DNA of 64,000 nt from Alistipes onderdonkii (GTDB taxonomy: Bacteria > Bacteroidota > Bacteroidia > Bacteroidales > Rikenellaceae). The notes beneath the pieces are model-generated. The model did no database searches. It was not told where the DNA came from and worked only from the letters and a program-made list of their open reading frames with translations. Location of the stretch: NCBI RefSeq assembly GCF_025145285.1, contig NZ_CP102251.1, positions 744,001 to 808,000 on the forward strand. Direction: 5' to 3'. Positions 15,906 to 26,006 of the stretch are shown here, in pieces (the stretch's first letter is position 1; each line of letters begins with the position of its first letter). The translations under genes and the position numbers were made by a program.

Positions 15906-16391
15906 CTAATTTCGCCGGCGCTCGTAGGTCTCGAACGCGAAAGGATAAGGGTAGTTGGCACCCGATGCGAAGGATTCGGACGACAGAAGCCGCCACTGCG
16001 CTTCGTCCCACTCGGGGAAATGCGTATCGCCTTCGTAAGCGCGGAACACGCGCGTCAGGTAGAAGCGGTCGGCCAGGGGCAGGGCCTGCGCATAAATCTG
16101 CGCGCCGCCGATGACGAAGACCTCGTCGTCCCCGGGGAACAGCGCGAGGGCCTCGCCGAGCGAATGCGCCACCGTGCAACCGGCAATCTCCGCCTGCTGC
16201 CGCGTAATGACCACATTGGTACGGTTCGGGAGCGGGCGCCCGAGCGATTCGTAGGTTTTGCGGCCCATGATCACGGGATGCCCCGTCGTGACGGCCTTGA
16301 AATGTTTCAGGTCTTCGGAAATATGCCAGAGCAACGTATTCTTATCCCCGATCACGCCGTTTTCGGCCACGGCAACGATGATGCTTACCAT
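15906..16391 (-). CDS. folA: Dihydrofolate reductase
   Basis: 161 residues from the ATG at 16389-16391, beginning MVSIIVAVAENGVIGDKNTL as in DHFR. It reduces dihydrofolate to tetrahydrofolate with NADPH. Visible family features are the early NGVIG loop with LLWHISEDLKHFK, the MGRKTYESLGRPLPNRTNVV segment that binds NADPH, and the FVIGGAQIYAQAL strand with the GG pair. Length is normal. A longer frame upstream is not DHFR-like and is rejected. It is encoded just upstream of the Hdr operon but separated by about 100 bp and that operon's own promoter. The partner enzyme thymidylate synthase is encoded elsewhere in the window (39275-40174). Confidence 0.95.
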   Translation of the reverse strand: MVSIIVAVAENGVIGDKNTLLWHISEDLKHFKAVTTGHPVIMGRKTYESLGRPLPNRTNVVITRQQAEIAGCTVAHSLGEALALFPGDDEVFVIGGAQIYAQALPLADRFYLTRVFRAYEGDTHFPEWDEAQWRLLSSESFASGANYPYPFAFETYERRRN

Positions 16392-16541
16392 ATATAATTT
16401 ATTAACACGATCCGGCGCAGCGTCTGACTGAGGTGTCCGGCCGCCCTGCAAAGATAGTAATAAATCGGTTCGGTGCAATGGACTCGCCTGCGCACCGCCC
16501 TGTCCTGCAACCGACAGCTCCGCAACCGCTCCCGGCAATCG

Positions 16542-16565
16542 CAATCGTTCCCGAAATCGTTCCCG
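16542..16565 (+). promoter_or_regulatory. Tandem 12-bp operator, first copy (symporter operon)
   Basis: CAATCGTTCCCG (16542-16553) is followed directly by AAATCGTTCCCG (16554-16565). The same tandem 12-mer occurs at 29177-29200. Both end 44 bp before a -7 box. Upstream flanks also match (CTCCCGGC then AATC). It is the best candidate site for the LacI-family protein at 28006. Confidence 0.7.
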
Positions 16566-16609
16566 AAGATTTTATTTGCCGATTGTGCGGAATATCTTCC
16601 GGCATATTC

Positions 16610-16617
16610 TATTTTTG
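16610..16617 (+). promoter_or_regulatory. -7 box of the symporter operon
   Basis: TATTTTTG, 22 bp before the start codon. No clear -33 TTTG at the usual distance. Confidence 0.5.
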
Positions 16618-16639
16618 TTCGTAAACTACAACCCGAGCT

Positions 16640-18280
16640 ATGGAAATTCTGGACTACATAACCATTGCCGTTTTTGCGGCGGGCATCATGTTCGTCGGTT
16701 CGCTGTTCTCCTCGACCGGCAAAAATATGAAGAGTTTTTTCGCCGGAGGAGGCAATGTCCCTTGGTGGATCAGCGGACTGTCGCTGTTCATGGGCTTCTT
16801 TTCGGCCGGGACATTCGTGGTATGGGGGTCGATCGCCTACTCAATGGGCTTTGTCGCCGTCACCATACAACTCACGATGGCCGTGGCCGGATTCGCCGTC
16901 GGCCTGCTTATCGCCCCTCGTTGGAACAAAACGGGTTGCCTTACCGCCGCCGAATACATCACACGCCGCTACGGAACCGCTACGCAAAAGCTTTACACCT
17001 ACATTTTCCTTTTCATCTCGATCTTCACCACCGGCTCCTTTCTTTATCCGATCGCCAAAATCATCGAAGTGGCCGCCGGGATTCCGCTCTCGTCCAGCAT
17101 CCTGATACTCGGACTGTTCTGTATGATATACGTCTCACTCGGCGGCCTTCGCGCCGTGGTCGTAACCGATGTGCTGCAATTCATCATCCTCTTCGCCGCG
17201 GTCATTATCGTCATTCCGCTCGCGTTCGGCGAAGTGGGCGGCGTTACCGAATTCCTCGCACGGGTTCCGGAGGGATTCTTCACCGTCTTTGCAGGAGAAT
17301 ACAACTGGGTGTTCATTGTCGCATTCATGCTCTACAACCTCTTCTTTCTGGGCGGGAACTGGGCTTACGTCCAGCGATATACGAGCGTGCGCACACCCAA
17401 GGATGCGAAGAAGGTAGGCATGCTATTCGGCGTGCTGTATACCTTCAGCCCGATCCTGTGGATGCTTCCGCCGATGATCTACCGCGTCTTCGAACCCGGA
17501 CTCTCGGGACTCGAAAACGAAAACGCCTACCTGCTGATGTGCAAACAGACGATGCCCGCCGGCATGCTCGGACTCATGCTCGGCGGCATGATCTTCGCAA
17601 CCGCAAGCTCGCTGAATGCCACGCTGAATATCTCAGCAGGCGTCTTCACCAACGACATATTCAAACGGCTACGTCCCTCCGCCGGGGAGACGACGCTGAT
17701 GAAAGTCGCCCGCATCTCCACACTCGGCTTCGGAGTGCTGGCCATCGCCGTGGCACTGCTTATCCCCAAGATGGGCGGCATCGTCAATGTCGTAATCAGC
17801 GTGGCGGCCCTTACCGGAGTTCCCCTCTATCTGCCGCTGATCTGGAGCCTTTTCTCCAAGAATCTGAACGGCAGGGCGATCCTCAGCACGACCGTCACCA
17901 GTCTGACCGTCAATGCGTTACTCAAATTCATCGCACCCACCACCGTCGGCTTCTCGCTCAGCCGGGCAGAAGAGATGCTGGTCGGGGTGCTCTTCCCTGC
18001 GCTGCTGTTGGCCGGCTATGAAATTTATCATAAACTGTCCGGCTCGCGCATCTGCGTCCCGATGCCTGCGGCAGAGAGTACTGCGGCACCCGCCGCCGAG
18101 GACGCCGGGACGGATAACAACAACAGCATCCGCATCATCGGCATCGGAGCGGCGATTTCGGGCTGTTTCATCTCCCTTATCGCGCTCGTATCCGGCGGTG
18201 AGACCCTCGTTCCTCTCACGACGGGTATCGTTCTGACGGTATTGGGCGGCCTGATTTTCCTCACGACAAAAAACAAATAA
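16640..18280 (+). CDS. Sodium:solute symporter (SSS family)
   Basis: 546 residues, with about 13 to 14 hydrophobic segments, the layout of the SSS/SLC5 family that imports sugars, amino acids or organic acids with sodium. Family-like stretches are FFAGGGNVPWWISGLSLFMGFFSAGTF near residues 33-60, the RWNKTGCLTAAEYITRRYG loop and SLGGLRAVVVTDVLQF near residues 155-172. It is the first gene of an operon with glycosidase-like proteins, so a sugar or sugar derivative released by them is the likely substrate, but the exact one cannot be read. The start is the first ATG after the -7 box. The end is 4 bp before the next gene. Confidence 0.85.
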   Translation: MEILDYITIAVFAAGIMFVGSLFSSTGKNMKSFFAGGGNVPWWISGLSLFMGFFSAGTFVVWGSIAYSMGFVAVTIQLTMAVAGFAVGLLIAPRWNKTGCLTAAEYITRRYGTATQKLYTYIFLFISIFTTGSFLYPIAKIIEVAAGIPLSSSILILGLFCMIYVSLGGLRAVVVTDVLQFIILFAAVIIVIPLAFGEVGGVTEFLARVPEGFFTVFAGEYNWVFIVAFMLYNLFFLGGNWAYVQRYTSVRTPKDAKKVGMLFGVLYTFSPILWMLPPMIYRVFEPGLSGLENENAYLLMCKQTMPAGMLGLMLGGMIFATASSLNATLNISAGVFTNDIFKRLRPSAGETTLMKVARISTLGFGVLAIAVALLIPKMGGIVNVVISVAALTGVPLYLPLIWSLFSKNLNGRAILSTTVTSLTVNALLKFIAPTTVGFSLSRAEEMLVGVLFPALLLAGYEIYHKLSGSRICVPMPAAESTAAPAAEDAGTDNNNSIRIIGIGAAISGCFISLIALVSGGETLVPLTTGIVLTVLGGLIFLTTKNK

Positions 18281-18284
18281 ACAT

Positions 18285-20567
18285 ATGTTTATCGGAGAAT
18301 TCGAAAAAAAACGCAAATCGGCAAAAGTATGCAGCCGTCATAGTCTGGTGATCGTCGGCGGAGGCCTTACCGGCGTATGCTGCGCCATTACCGCAGCCCG
18401 TGCGGGCACCGACGTCGCACTGATTCAGGATCGTCCCGTGTTGGGCGGCAACGCTTCGAGCGAAGTCCGCCTGTGGGCACTGGGGGCCACCTCGCACATG
18501 GGCAATAACAATCGCTGGTCACGCGAAGGGGGCGTCATCGACGAAATACTGGTCGAGAACACGTTCCGCAACCGGGAAGGCAATCCCGTCCTGTTCGACA
18601 TGGTGCTCATCGACAAGGTGCTCTCCGAGCCGAACATCACGCTTTACCTCAACACATGCGTATACGACGCCGAGATATCCGACCGCACCGTCAGATCGGT
18701 CACGGCGTTCAACCCGCAAACCGGAACGTACCACACGATCGAAGGCGATCTTTTCGCCGACTGTTCGGGTGACGGCGCGCTCGCCTACATGGCAGGAGCC
18801 GAATATCGCATGGGAGCCGAAGACCGCGAAGAATACGGGGAGAAGTTCGCACCCGACAAAAACGAATACGGCGAACTGCTGGGACACAGCATCCTGTTCT
18901 ACATCAAGGACACGGGCTGCCCCGTACGCTTCGAAGCTCCCGAATTCGCTCTGAAGGAGGTTGAGGAGCTAATCCCTCGGCTCCGGAATCCGGAATATTT
19001 CAACACCTCGCAGCACGGCTGCAAATACTGGTGGCTGGAGTACGGCGGACGGCTGGACACGATCCGGGATACCGAAAAAATCAAATTCGAACTCTGGAAA
19101 ATCGTCTACGGCGTTTGGAATCACATCAAAAATTCGGGCAAATTCCCGGAAATGGAGAATTACACGCTCGAATGGGTCGGGCTTTTCCCCGGCAAACGCG
19201 AAAGCCGGCGGTTCAAAGGCTATTACATGCTAACCCAGCAGGACATAATCGAACAGCATGAACAATACGACGCCGTTTCGTTCGGCGGCTGGTCGATCGA
19301 CCTTCACCCCGCCGACGGCGTTTACGGCACAGGACGGGCCTGCAACCAGTGGCACAGCAAGGGCATCTACCAAATTCCTTACCGCTGTCTGGTGACGCCC
19401 GACGTAGACAACCTCTTCATCGGAGGCCGCATCATCAGCGTCAGCCATGTAGCCAACGGCTCCACGCGCGTCATGTGCACTGCCGCACACGGAGGTCAGG
19501 CGATCGGTATGGCGGCCGCAATCGCCCTGCGCGACAAACTCAAACCGTCCGACCTTATCGACAAGGAACGCATCGGCGAACTGCAGTCCGCACTGCTCCG
19601 AACCGGGCATTTTCTGCCGGGAGAGCGGTTCGGCCGCGGCATGCTGCCCCCGACAGCCCGGATTACCGCATCCAGCGAGTTTGCGCTCAGAGAATTGCAC
19701 CCCGACGGCACCTGTTTCCGACTGGACTGCTCCGCCGCCGAGCTTATCCCGGTCAGCGCCCCGGTTCCGGTCATCAGTCTTACCGTAAAAGCGGACAAGG
19801 CGACCCGGCTGACGGTCGAACTGCGCAGTTCGTCGCGCAGGGGCAACTACACCCCGGACACGACCGACAAGCGGCTCGATTTCGACCTCCGGGAAGGAGA
19901 AAACAGGCTGACCGTCGATTTCGGAATGCGCTACGACGCACCGCAATACGTCTTCATCTGCTTCATGGCCAATCCCGACGTTAGCATTCCGATGAGTTCG
20001 GAGATCGTCTCCGGCCTGACTTCGGTATTCAATACCGTCAATCCCGCGGTCTCCAATTTCGGCAGGCAGGTTCCGCCAGAGGACATCGGAGTCGATACGT
20101 TCGAATTTTGGTGTCCCAAGCGCCGTCCCGAAGGAAAAAACATCGCACTCGAATTCTCCGCGCCGCTGACCTGCTTCGGGGCGGAGAACCTCCTCAATGG
20201 CTATTTCCGTCCCTACATACAGCCCAACGGCTGGATCCCGGCTCCCGACGACGAAACGCCGTCGATCCGCATCGATTTCGGCGAAGAGCGGGAGATCAAA
20301 CAAATCCGGCTGTTCTTCGACACCGATTTCGACCACGCGCTGGAAAACGTGCAAATGGAGCATTTTGATTCGGTGATGCCCCAATGTATCCGCAAATACC
20401 GCATTACCGACAGCAACGGAAACCTCCTGTCCCACACGGAAGGAAACCACCAGAGCTGCAATACGATCGCATTGGACACTCCGCACAGGCTGCGTTCAAT
20501 CCGCTTCTGGCCGGAAGATTCCGAACCCGGAAAACACAAGGCCCTGATGGGTATCCTTGTCGAATAA
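18285..20567 (+). CDS. FAD-dependent oxidoreductase (FAD_oxidored type)
   Basis: 760 residues. The N-terminal half is an FAD-binding domain: LVIVGGGLTGVCCAITAARAG (about 21-41), then GGNASSEVRLWALGATSH, typical of the FAD_oxidored group found next to polysaccharide-degrading genes, and NLFIGGRIISVSHVANGSTRVMCT in the second part of the FAD fold. From about residue 450 onward the protein is beta-rich and resembles a carbohydrate-binding or discoidin-like module (IRIDFGEEREIKQIRLFFDTDF). No signal peptide is visible, so it is probably cytoplasmic. It lies between the symporter and the secreted proteins, which suggests it oxidises or reduces the imported product. Substrate unknown. Confidence 0.75.
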   Translation: MFIGEFEKKRKSAKVCSRHSLVIVGGGLTGVCCAITAARAGTDVALIQDRPVLGGNASSEVRLWALGATSHMGNNNRWSREGGVIDEILVENTFRNREGNPVLFDMVLIDKVLSEPNITLYLNTCVYDAEISDRTVRSVTAFNPQTGTYHTIEGDLFADCSGDGALAYMAGAEYRMGAEDREEYGEKFAPDKNEYGELLGHSILFYIKDTGCPVRFEAPEFALKEVEELIPRLRNPEYFNTSQHGCKYWWLEYGGRLDTIRDTEKIKFELWKIVYGVWNHIKNSGKFPEMENYTLEWVGLFPGKRESRRFKGYYMLTQQDIIEQHEQYDAVSFGGWSIDLHPADGVYGTGRACNQWHSKGIYQIPYRCLVTPDVDNLFIGGRIISVSHVANGSTRVMCTAAHGGQAIGMAAAIALRDKLKPSDLIDKERIGELQSALLRTGHFLPGERFGRGMLPPTARITASSEFALRELHPDGTCFRLDCSAAELIPVSAPVPVISLTVKADKATRLTVELRSSSRRGNYTPDTTDKRLDFDLREGENRLTVDFGMRYDAPQYVFICFMANPDVSIPMSSEIVSGLTSVFNTVNPAVSNFGRQVPPEDIGVDTFEFWCPKRRPEGKNIALEFSAPLTCFGAENLLNGYFRPYIQPNGWIPAPDDETPSIRIDFGEEREIKQIRLFFDTDFDHALENVQMEHFDSVMPQCIRKYRITDSNGNLLSHTEGNHQSCNTIALDTPHRLRSIRFWPEDSEPGKHKALMGILVE

Positions 20568-20598
20568 ATTGTACAACTTCGAATCAGAAACCGACGCC

Positions 20599-23187
20599 AT
20601 GAAACCGCACTTCAAAATATTCTCCGCATTCGTCCTGTTGCTGTCGACCGCCTGCACATCCTCTGACGAATTGACCGTCAGGAACAAAGAACTGGAAATT
20701 CGCTGGGAGCAGACTGCGGAAGGATGGAAAATTTCACGGATTACCGACCGCCAAGGCCGTTGCTGGGGACTGCCCGACGGGGCGTATACGATACTCTTCA
20801 GCAACGAAAAGCCCTCGACGGAGCCGGAAACGATTACCAACCGCAGCGGCGACACCATGGACTTCGACATTGCACGGTTCCATTACATTGCCAAGGATTT
20901 CAACAAGGCGACCTCCTCCGTGCCGATGAACCGTGCGGGCGAAGCACTGCGCTTTTACCCTGAAAAAGGCTGGAAGAAGGGACGCACCGTCTGCTTCGAA
21001 GCCCGAAACGAACTGGGACGCCTGCGCACGACATGGAGTCCCGACCCGGATTATCCGGCGGACATACGCGTCGAAAGCGTATTCTATCCAACGCGTAAGG
21101 GATACTATTCGGTGAGCACACCCACACTGGCCATACTTCCCGAAGAGCGGCTCGGCTGGAGCGTTGTTCCGGGTTTCTTCCAAGGCGACTACATCCAGCC
21201 CGTATTCCACCTCGCCTACATGTACGGACAAGGGCTGCCCCACCTTCCGGTGGTATGCAACGACAATACGGTCACCACGATGATTACGTCCATGACCGAA
21301 AAAGGGGGAAATACACTGGCGCTAATTCCCGACAGTGGCTACTCCCGTTCCGATTATACGGGCGACAAGCGCATGCACGGCATCTCATGGCGGTGCGGCC
21401 TTTCGCACATGAACCGGCAGGGAGAACTCTCCCCGACGCTCTACTATCCGGTGCTCGGACAGGACGGATCAGAAAGGCAGGCAGGCGACTCCGTCCGATT
21501 TGGATTCCGCGTCAGCATGACGGACAAGGGATGGTATGAACTGCACAAACACGCCGTTTATGACATTTACGGTCTGGGAAACTCGCTCGCGCTCAAACAT
21601 ACGGCCATTCCTCTCTACAAGCGCATGAAAGCGATCTGGGACTACATTCTCGACGATTCGCTCTCTTTCTGGCGAACCGCCGATTACAAGGGGCTGACCA
21701 TCGGAGCGCAGGACTATCTGGGGGGAGTCGTCGAATCCGACCGCGACGCCATGAAGAATTCCGACATCGGCGCATCGTGGATGCTCGCCTCGATGACTGG
21801 CGATCCACGGCTGACCGAAGAGCGGCTCCCCTTCATGCGCAATTTCAAACTGATGCAGCAGGCCCCGGCGGACGATCCCAACTACGGCGCGGCCATGGGA
21901 CAGTATTACCTGTGGAAAAAGAAAAAGTTCGTCGAAGAATGGGGTGACCATATCGAACCTATCGGCATCACGTACTATACGCTCATGGACTTGGGAAACA
22001 TCCTGCTTTTCGAGCGGGACGACTCGCTGCTGCGCAACAGCTTCCAAGCCGGAGCCGAACGGCTGCTGTCGTTGCAGCAGGCCGACGGCGGTTTTGCCGT
22101 GGCATACGGCAAACACGACGGGAAACCGCTGTTCACCGACCTGCAAGACCTTCGCCCCACGTTCTACGGCTTCGTCGTCGCCTACGAACTGCTCGGAGAA
22201 CGGAAATACCTCGATGCCGCGGTACGGGGCGCCGACTGGTTCGTCCGCAACGCCGTGGACAAGGGAGCCTTCACCGGCGTCTGCGGCGACGCGCGTTTCA
22301 TCAATGATTTCGCCACGGGACAGGCCGTGCAAGCCCTGCTCGACGTGCACGACCTGACCGGAGAGGCCAAATACCGGGAGGCCGCACTCCGCACGGCCCG
22401 GATGTACACCACGTCAATCTATACACACCCGACACCGAGCGACCGTGAAATCGAATACAAAGGGCGGAAGATGCAGGAATGGCAGATCAGTCAGGTCGGG
22501 CTCTGCTTCGAGCACGGTGGCTGTGCCGGATCGGCGGTCAAGAGCGGCCCGATCCTGCTCACCAGCCATTGCGGCATGTTCGTAAGGCTGTACGAAGAGA
22601 CCGGTGACCGGCTTTTCCTCGACCTCGCGCGAGCTGCAGCCACAGCCCGCGAAGCGCACCTCGCACCAGACACGCATATGGCAACCTATTACTGGAGCCA
22701 GTTCGACCGAGGGCCCGGCCCCTTCCCGCACCATGCATGGTGGCAACTGGGATGGATCGCCGATTACGTCTTCGCCGAAGCAGAAATGCGGAGCGGCCGC
22801 CAAATTTCGTTTCCCCGCGGTTTCATGACCCCGAAAGTCGGGCCGCAGCGGATCTTCGGATTCAAACCGGGAACCGTATACGGAGAGCTGGCGAATCCGG
22901 CCATGGTCAAAGGACTGTTCGACGCAGACAATACCGACATCGAAGTTCTGTCGGCCATAACGACGGATCGGAACAGACTCTGTCTGATCCTGATGAACAG
23001 CACGCCCCGGAAACAGCATACGACGCTGACGGTGCATCCCGCGGCCATTCCCGGCAGGCGCATCGACACCGCTTCGGCCGCTGATCCCGCAACCGGCCGT
23101 AAAATCATGCCGGGCAACGACGGAACGTTCGGCATCACCCTTCCGGGCTACGGAATACAAACCCTGAAATTCGACCTCGAACCATGA
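20599..23187 (+). CDS. Large lipoprotein, putative alpha/alpha-barrel glycoside hydrolase
   Basis: 862 residues from the ATG at 20599, which gives a good lipoprotein signal (LLLSTACTSS, Cys near residue 18); a start 14 codons upstream overlaps the previous gene. The first 330 residues are beta-rich. From about residue 370 to 760 there are repeated helical hairpins (SFQAGAERLLSLQQADGGF, YLDAAVRGADWFVRNAV, YREAALRTARMYTTSIY), typical of (alpha/alpha)6-toroid glycoside hydrolases or lyases. The end is a small beta domain. It is a paralogue of the next gene: both have PGTVYG and a following beta segment (LCLILMNSTP / LYIVFMNQSP). I cannot name a GH or PL family. The stop overlaps the next start (ATGA), so the two are translationally coupled. 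Confidence 0.6.
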   Translation: MKPHFKIFSAFVLLLSTACTSSDELTVRNKELEIRWEQTAEGWKISRITDRQGRCWGLPDGAYTILFSNEKPSTEPETITNRSGDTMDFDIARFHYIAKDFNKATSSVPMNRAGEALRFYPEKGWKKGRTVCFEARNELGRLRTTWSPDPDYPADIRVESVFYPTRKGYYSVSTPTLAILPEERLGWSVVPGFFQGDYIQPVFHLAYMYGQGLPHLPVVCNDNTVTTMITSMTEKGGNTLALIPDSGYSRSDYTGDKRMHGISWRCGLSHMNRQGELSPTLYYPVLGQDGSERQAGDSVRFGFRVSMTDKGWYELHKHAVYDIYGLGNSLALKHTAIPLYKRMKAIWDYILDDSLSFWRTADYKGLTIGAQDYLGGVVESDRDAMKNSDIGASWMLASMTGDPRLTEERLPFMRNFKLMQQAPADDPNYGAAMGQYYLWKKKKFVEEWGDHIEPIGITYYTLMDLGNILLFERDDSLLRNSFQAGAERLLSLQQADGGFAVAYGKHDGKPLFTDLQDLRPTFYGFVVAYELLGERKYLDAAVRGADWFVRNAVDKGAFTGVCGDARFINDFATGQAVQALLDVHDLTGEAKYREAALRTARMYTTSIYTHPTPSDREIEYKGRKMQEWQISQVGLCFEHGGCAGSAVKSGPILLTSHCGMFVRLYEETGDRLFLDLARAAATAREAHLAPDTHMATYYWSQFDRGPGPFPHHAWWQLGWIADYVFAEAEMRSGRQISFPRGFMTPKVGPQRIFGFKPGTVYGELANPAMVKGLFDADNTDIEVLSAITTDRNRLCLILMNSTPRKQHTTLTVHPAAIPGRRIDTASAADPATGRKIMPGNDGTFGITLPGYGIQTLKFDLEP

Positions 23188-26000
23188 CAAGAGCCGGCTG
23201 CATACTGCTGATCATACTGGCCGCGGCGGGAGCATACCGCCCGGCACAGGCACAGGAATTCAGGGTGAAACCCGATCATACGGTCGTGTTCGGCGGACAG
23301 CACCTCCTGCCCGACTACCTGCCGGAATTCACCGTCCTCTTTTCGGCTACGGATCCGCAGCTGAAAATGCGTCCGGCGGGCATCCCCGACGTACAGTACA
23401 ATGTGGCTACATGGCTCAGCGACTGCCCGGATCTGAACCGCACGGATCGCAGGGCCGATCAGTCGGGCGACGGCTTCGACGATGAGATACTCGAGGGTTC
23501 CGTCGAATCGCGGACGGCCGACATTTTCAATTCAGGACGCATCATCGTCATCCGTCCCTCCTCCCACCGTGCGGAAGGAGGGCACAAAGTCACTTTCGGC
23601 TACCCCGAAAACGCCCTTTTCCGCATCACAGCGGAGCTGACGGCCGACACCACGACGGGACATCCCCTTCTCACCTACCGTCTCACGGCGAAAACCGGAG
23701 GCTGGTATTCGGTCGGATTCACCGGTTTCGCGGGAACAGAGCCGGAGCGAACCGACGAAATCTGGCAGCCGCTGATCTGGCAGGAGAAACGGTTTCCCGA
23801 CAAAAGTTACCTCACGCTCGCATTCCGATGTCCCGTCCCTTCGGCGTTCATCACCTCCCGCAATACGACATACGGCATTTTGGCCCACCCTGCCGAATTT
23901 CCGTTCGATCCGCTGCCGACAGCCGCCAACAGCCGTTTCGGCGTCGCCGTGCGCGACCGCAAAGGCTTGGCATCACCGATGCTGTTCGCCCCGGTTCCGG
24001 GCGGCATCGGCTCCGAAACTGCCCCAGGCGGGGAACTCACTTTTTCCGCACTGCTCTGCGGACAGCGGGGCGACACCACGGATGCGCTCCGGAATGTCGC
24101 AGAGAACCTGTTCGGCTTTACAACCAACCGAAACAATGCGCTCGGTTCGCTCAACGAGACGATCGAAAACATGATCTCCTACGTACTCGGCCCTTACAGC
24201 CGTTTTTTGGACAACGAAAAGGGCTGCACCTATTCGACGGATGTTCCGGGCGCAGTGAAAAACGTTTCAAGTCTCAATCCGCTGGAAATCGCCGCCCTGA
24301 ACGACAACCGGAAAATGCTTCTCGAAAGGGCGCTGCCGGTATACGAATACGTGCTGTCGCGCGAAAAGCTGCTCTTCTGTGCCGATTCGACACAGAACAT
24401 CCAGTACCCTTCCCGGCGTATGAACGGCCCTTGCTGTCCGATTTCGGAACTGACGGCGCTCTGCAGCATTCTGAAAGGCAGCGCCCCTTACCTGCTCTCC
24501 TTCGCTAAAAAGGAGTACGGCTCCACGCGCACTCGCAATCTGGATGTCGTCGAAGAAGGCTGCACATGGAAAAATGCCATGCACCTTTACCGGGCCACCG
24601 GAGAGACCGAATACCTGAAAAAAGCCGTTGCGGGAGCCGACCGATACATCCGCCGACGCATCGACACGCCGGCCACCGATTTCCGCGATCCTGAAGCCGG
24701 AGGATTTTTCTTCTGGACGGGATTTGCCCCGAAATGGATCGACCTGCTCGAAATGTACGAACTGACGGGTAACAAAGCCTATCTCCGGGCCGCCCACCGC
24801 GGGGCCAAACTCTACACGCAGTACATCTGGTATTCCCCAGCCGTCCCGGATCGGAACATTCTGGTCAATCCCGACGGGAAGGCCCCGCACTACCAATACC
24901 TGAAATCGAAAGGGCATGCGCAGATGGACGCTCCCGCCGAACGGGTTCCGGCATGGCGGCTTTCGGAAATCGGACTCACCCCGGAATCCTCGGGCACGAG
25001 TACCGGGCATCGGGGTATCTTCATGGCCAACTATGCCGCATGGATGCTGCGGCTGGCGCATTACACGGGCGACGAATTCCTGGCCCGCACGGCGGATCAC
25101 GCCGTCATAGGGCGCTACCGCAACTTCCCGGGCTACCACATCAACACGGCCCGCACGACCGTATACGAAAAGGCGGATTACCCGCTTCGGGAACACATGA
25201 AACTGGGCGCCAACTCCTTCCACTACAACCACATCATGCCGCACATATCGCTGCTTTACGACTTCCTCGTCACGCAGGCCCTGTACCGAAGCGACGGACA
25301 GGTGAATTTCCCGGGTGAATTCATCGAAGGATACGCTTATCTGCAAAGCAAATTCTACGGTCACCTCCCCGGCACGGTCTACGGCCACGAAGCCCGGTTG
25401 TGGATGCCGACGGGGCTGGCGGCACCGGCCGACCGGCAACTCAACTACATTTCGGCCGTCGACGACGACGCATTGTACATCGTTTTCATGAACCAGTCTC
25501 CGGAAACGGTCGAAACGGAGGTCGCGCTGGATTACGCCCTGAGCAGACATTCGAAAGGCCGGCATTACAGGACACAGGTCATAGGCGGCAGGGGCGTATC
25601 GGGGCCACTCGTCGACGGACGTTTTCCGATCCGTGTCACCGGAAACGGGATCGCCGCAGTCAGGATCGAAACCCCAACCCCGATTCGGCCGCAGCTCGCC
25701 GCACTCTTCACGGCTGGCAAACAGTGGCAAACCTCTTACGCCGCGACGCAGGATGACGCCGTACGCTGCATGCGGATCAGCTTCGGCCGGGCTGCAAACA
25801 ACGTATTCGTCTATCTAACCAAAGACGACACGCAGTTGCAGAAAGTCTGGTTCACCATCGACGGACGGCAGACCGAAGACACCCACTATCCGTTCGAACA
25901 TACGGCGGCCATCGACGGAGAGCGGACGGAGATAGCGGTAAAAGCCCTTACCCGGCAGGGCGAAATTATCGAATGGGAAACTCTGGAACTTAAAAAATAA
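23184..26000 (+). CDS. Large secreted paralogue, putative alpha/alpha-barrel enzyme
   Basis: 938 residues with a signal peptide (LLIILAAAGAYRPAQAQ) and no lipobox, so it is periplasmic or secreted. The layout is like the preceding gene product: a beta-rich N-terminal 300 residues, helical hairpin repeats between about 400 and 700 (YLKKAVAGADRYIRRRI, YLRAAHRGAKLYTQYIW), then PGTVYGHEARLWMPTG and a beta domain. It has an extra C-terminal module of about 90 residues from residue 845. The pair probably arose by gene duplication and could attack the same glycan at different points. No catalytic residues can be assigned. It starts inside the previous stop codon and is followed by GH97 after 6 bp. 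Confidence 0.6.
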   Translation: MTRAGCILLIILAAAGAYRPAQAQEFRVKPDHTVVFGGQHLLPDYLPEFTVLFSATDPQLKMRPAGIPDVQYNVATWLSDCPDLNRTDRRADQSGDGFDDEILEGSVESRTADIFNSGRIIVIRPSSHRAEGGHKVTFGYPENALFRITAELTADTTTGHPLLTYRLTAKTGGWYSVGFTGFAGTEPERTDEIWQPLIWQEKRFPDKSYLTLAFRCPVPSAFITSRNTTYGILAHPAEFPFDPLPTAANSRFGVAVRDRKGLASPMLFAPVPGGIGSETAPGGELTFSALLCGQRGDTTDALRNVAENLFGFTTNRNNALGSLNETIENMISYVLGPYSRFLDNEKGCTYSTDVPGAVKNVSSLNPLEIAALNDNRKMLLERALPVYEYVLSREKLLFCADSTQNIQYPSRRMNGPCCPISELTALCSILKGSAPYLLSFAKKEYGSTRTRNLDVVEEGCTWKNAMHLYRATGETEYLKKAVAGADRYIRRRIDTPATDFRDPEAGGFFFWTGFAPKWIDLLEMYELTGNKAYLRAAHRGAKLYTQYIWYSPAVPDRNILVNPDGKAPHYQYLKSKGHAQMDAPAERVPAWRLSEIGLTPESSGTSTGHRGIFMANYAAWMLRLAHYTGDEFLARTADHAVIGRYRNFPGYHINTARTTVYEKADYPLREHMKLGANSFHYNHIMPHISLLYDFLVTQALYRSDGQVNFPGEFIEGYAYLQSKFYGHLPGTVYGHEARLWMPTGLAAPADRQLNYISAVDDDALYIVFMNQSPETVETEVALDYALSRHSKGRHYRTQVIGGRGVSGPLVDGRFPIRVTGNGIAAVRIETPTPIRPQLAALFTAGKQWQTSYAATQDDAVRCMRISFGRAANNVFVYLTKDDTQLQKVWFTIDGRQTEDTHYPFEHTAAIDGERTEIAVKALTRQGEIIEWETLELKK

Positions 26001-26006
26001 CGCAAC

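Noticed and set aside
15803..15961. N-terminal extension of the HdrC-like gene
   Set aside because: It would run through the -7 box and palindrome, has no family match, and a strong ribosome site precedes the internal ATG.
16392..16544. N-terminal extension of DHFR
   Set aside because: DHFR homology begins at the internal ATG (16389-16391), and the extension runs through gap sequence with no match.
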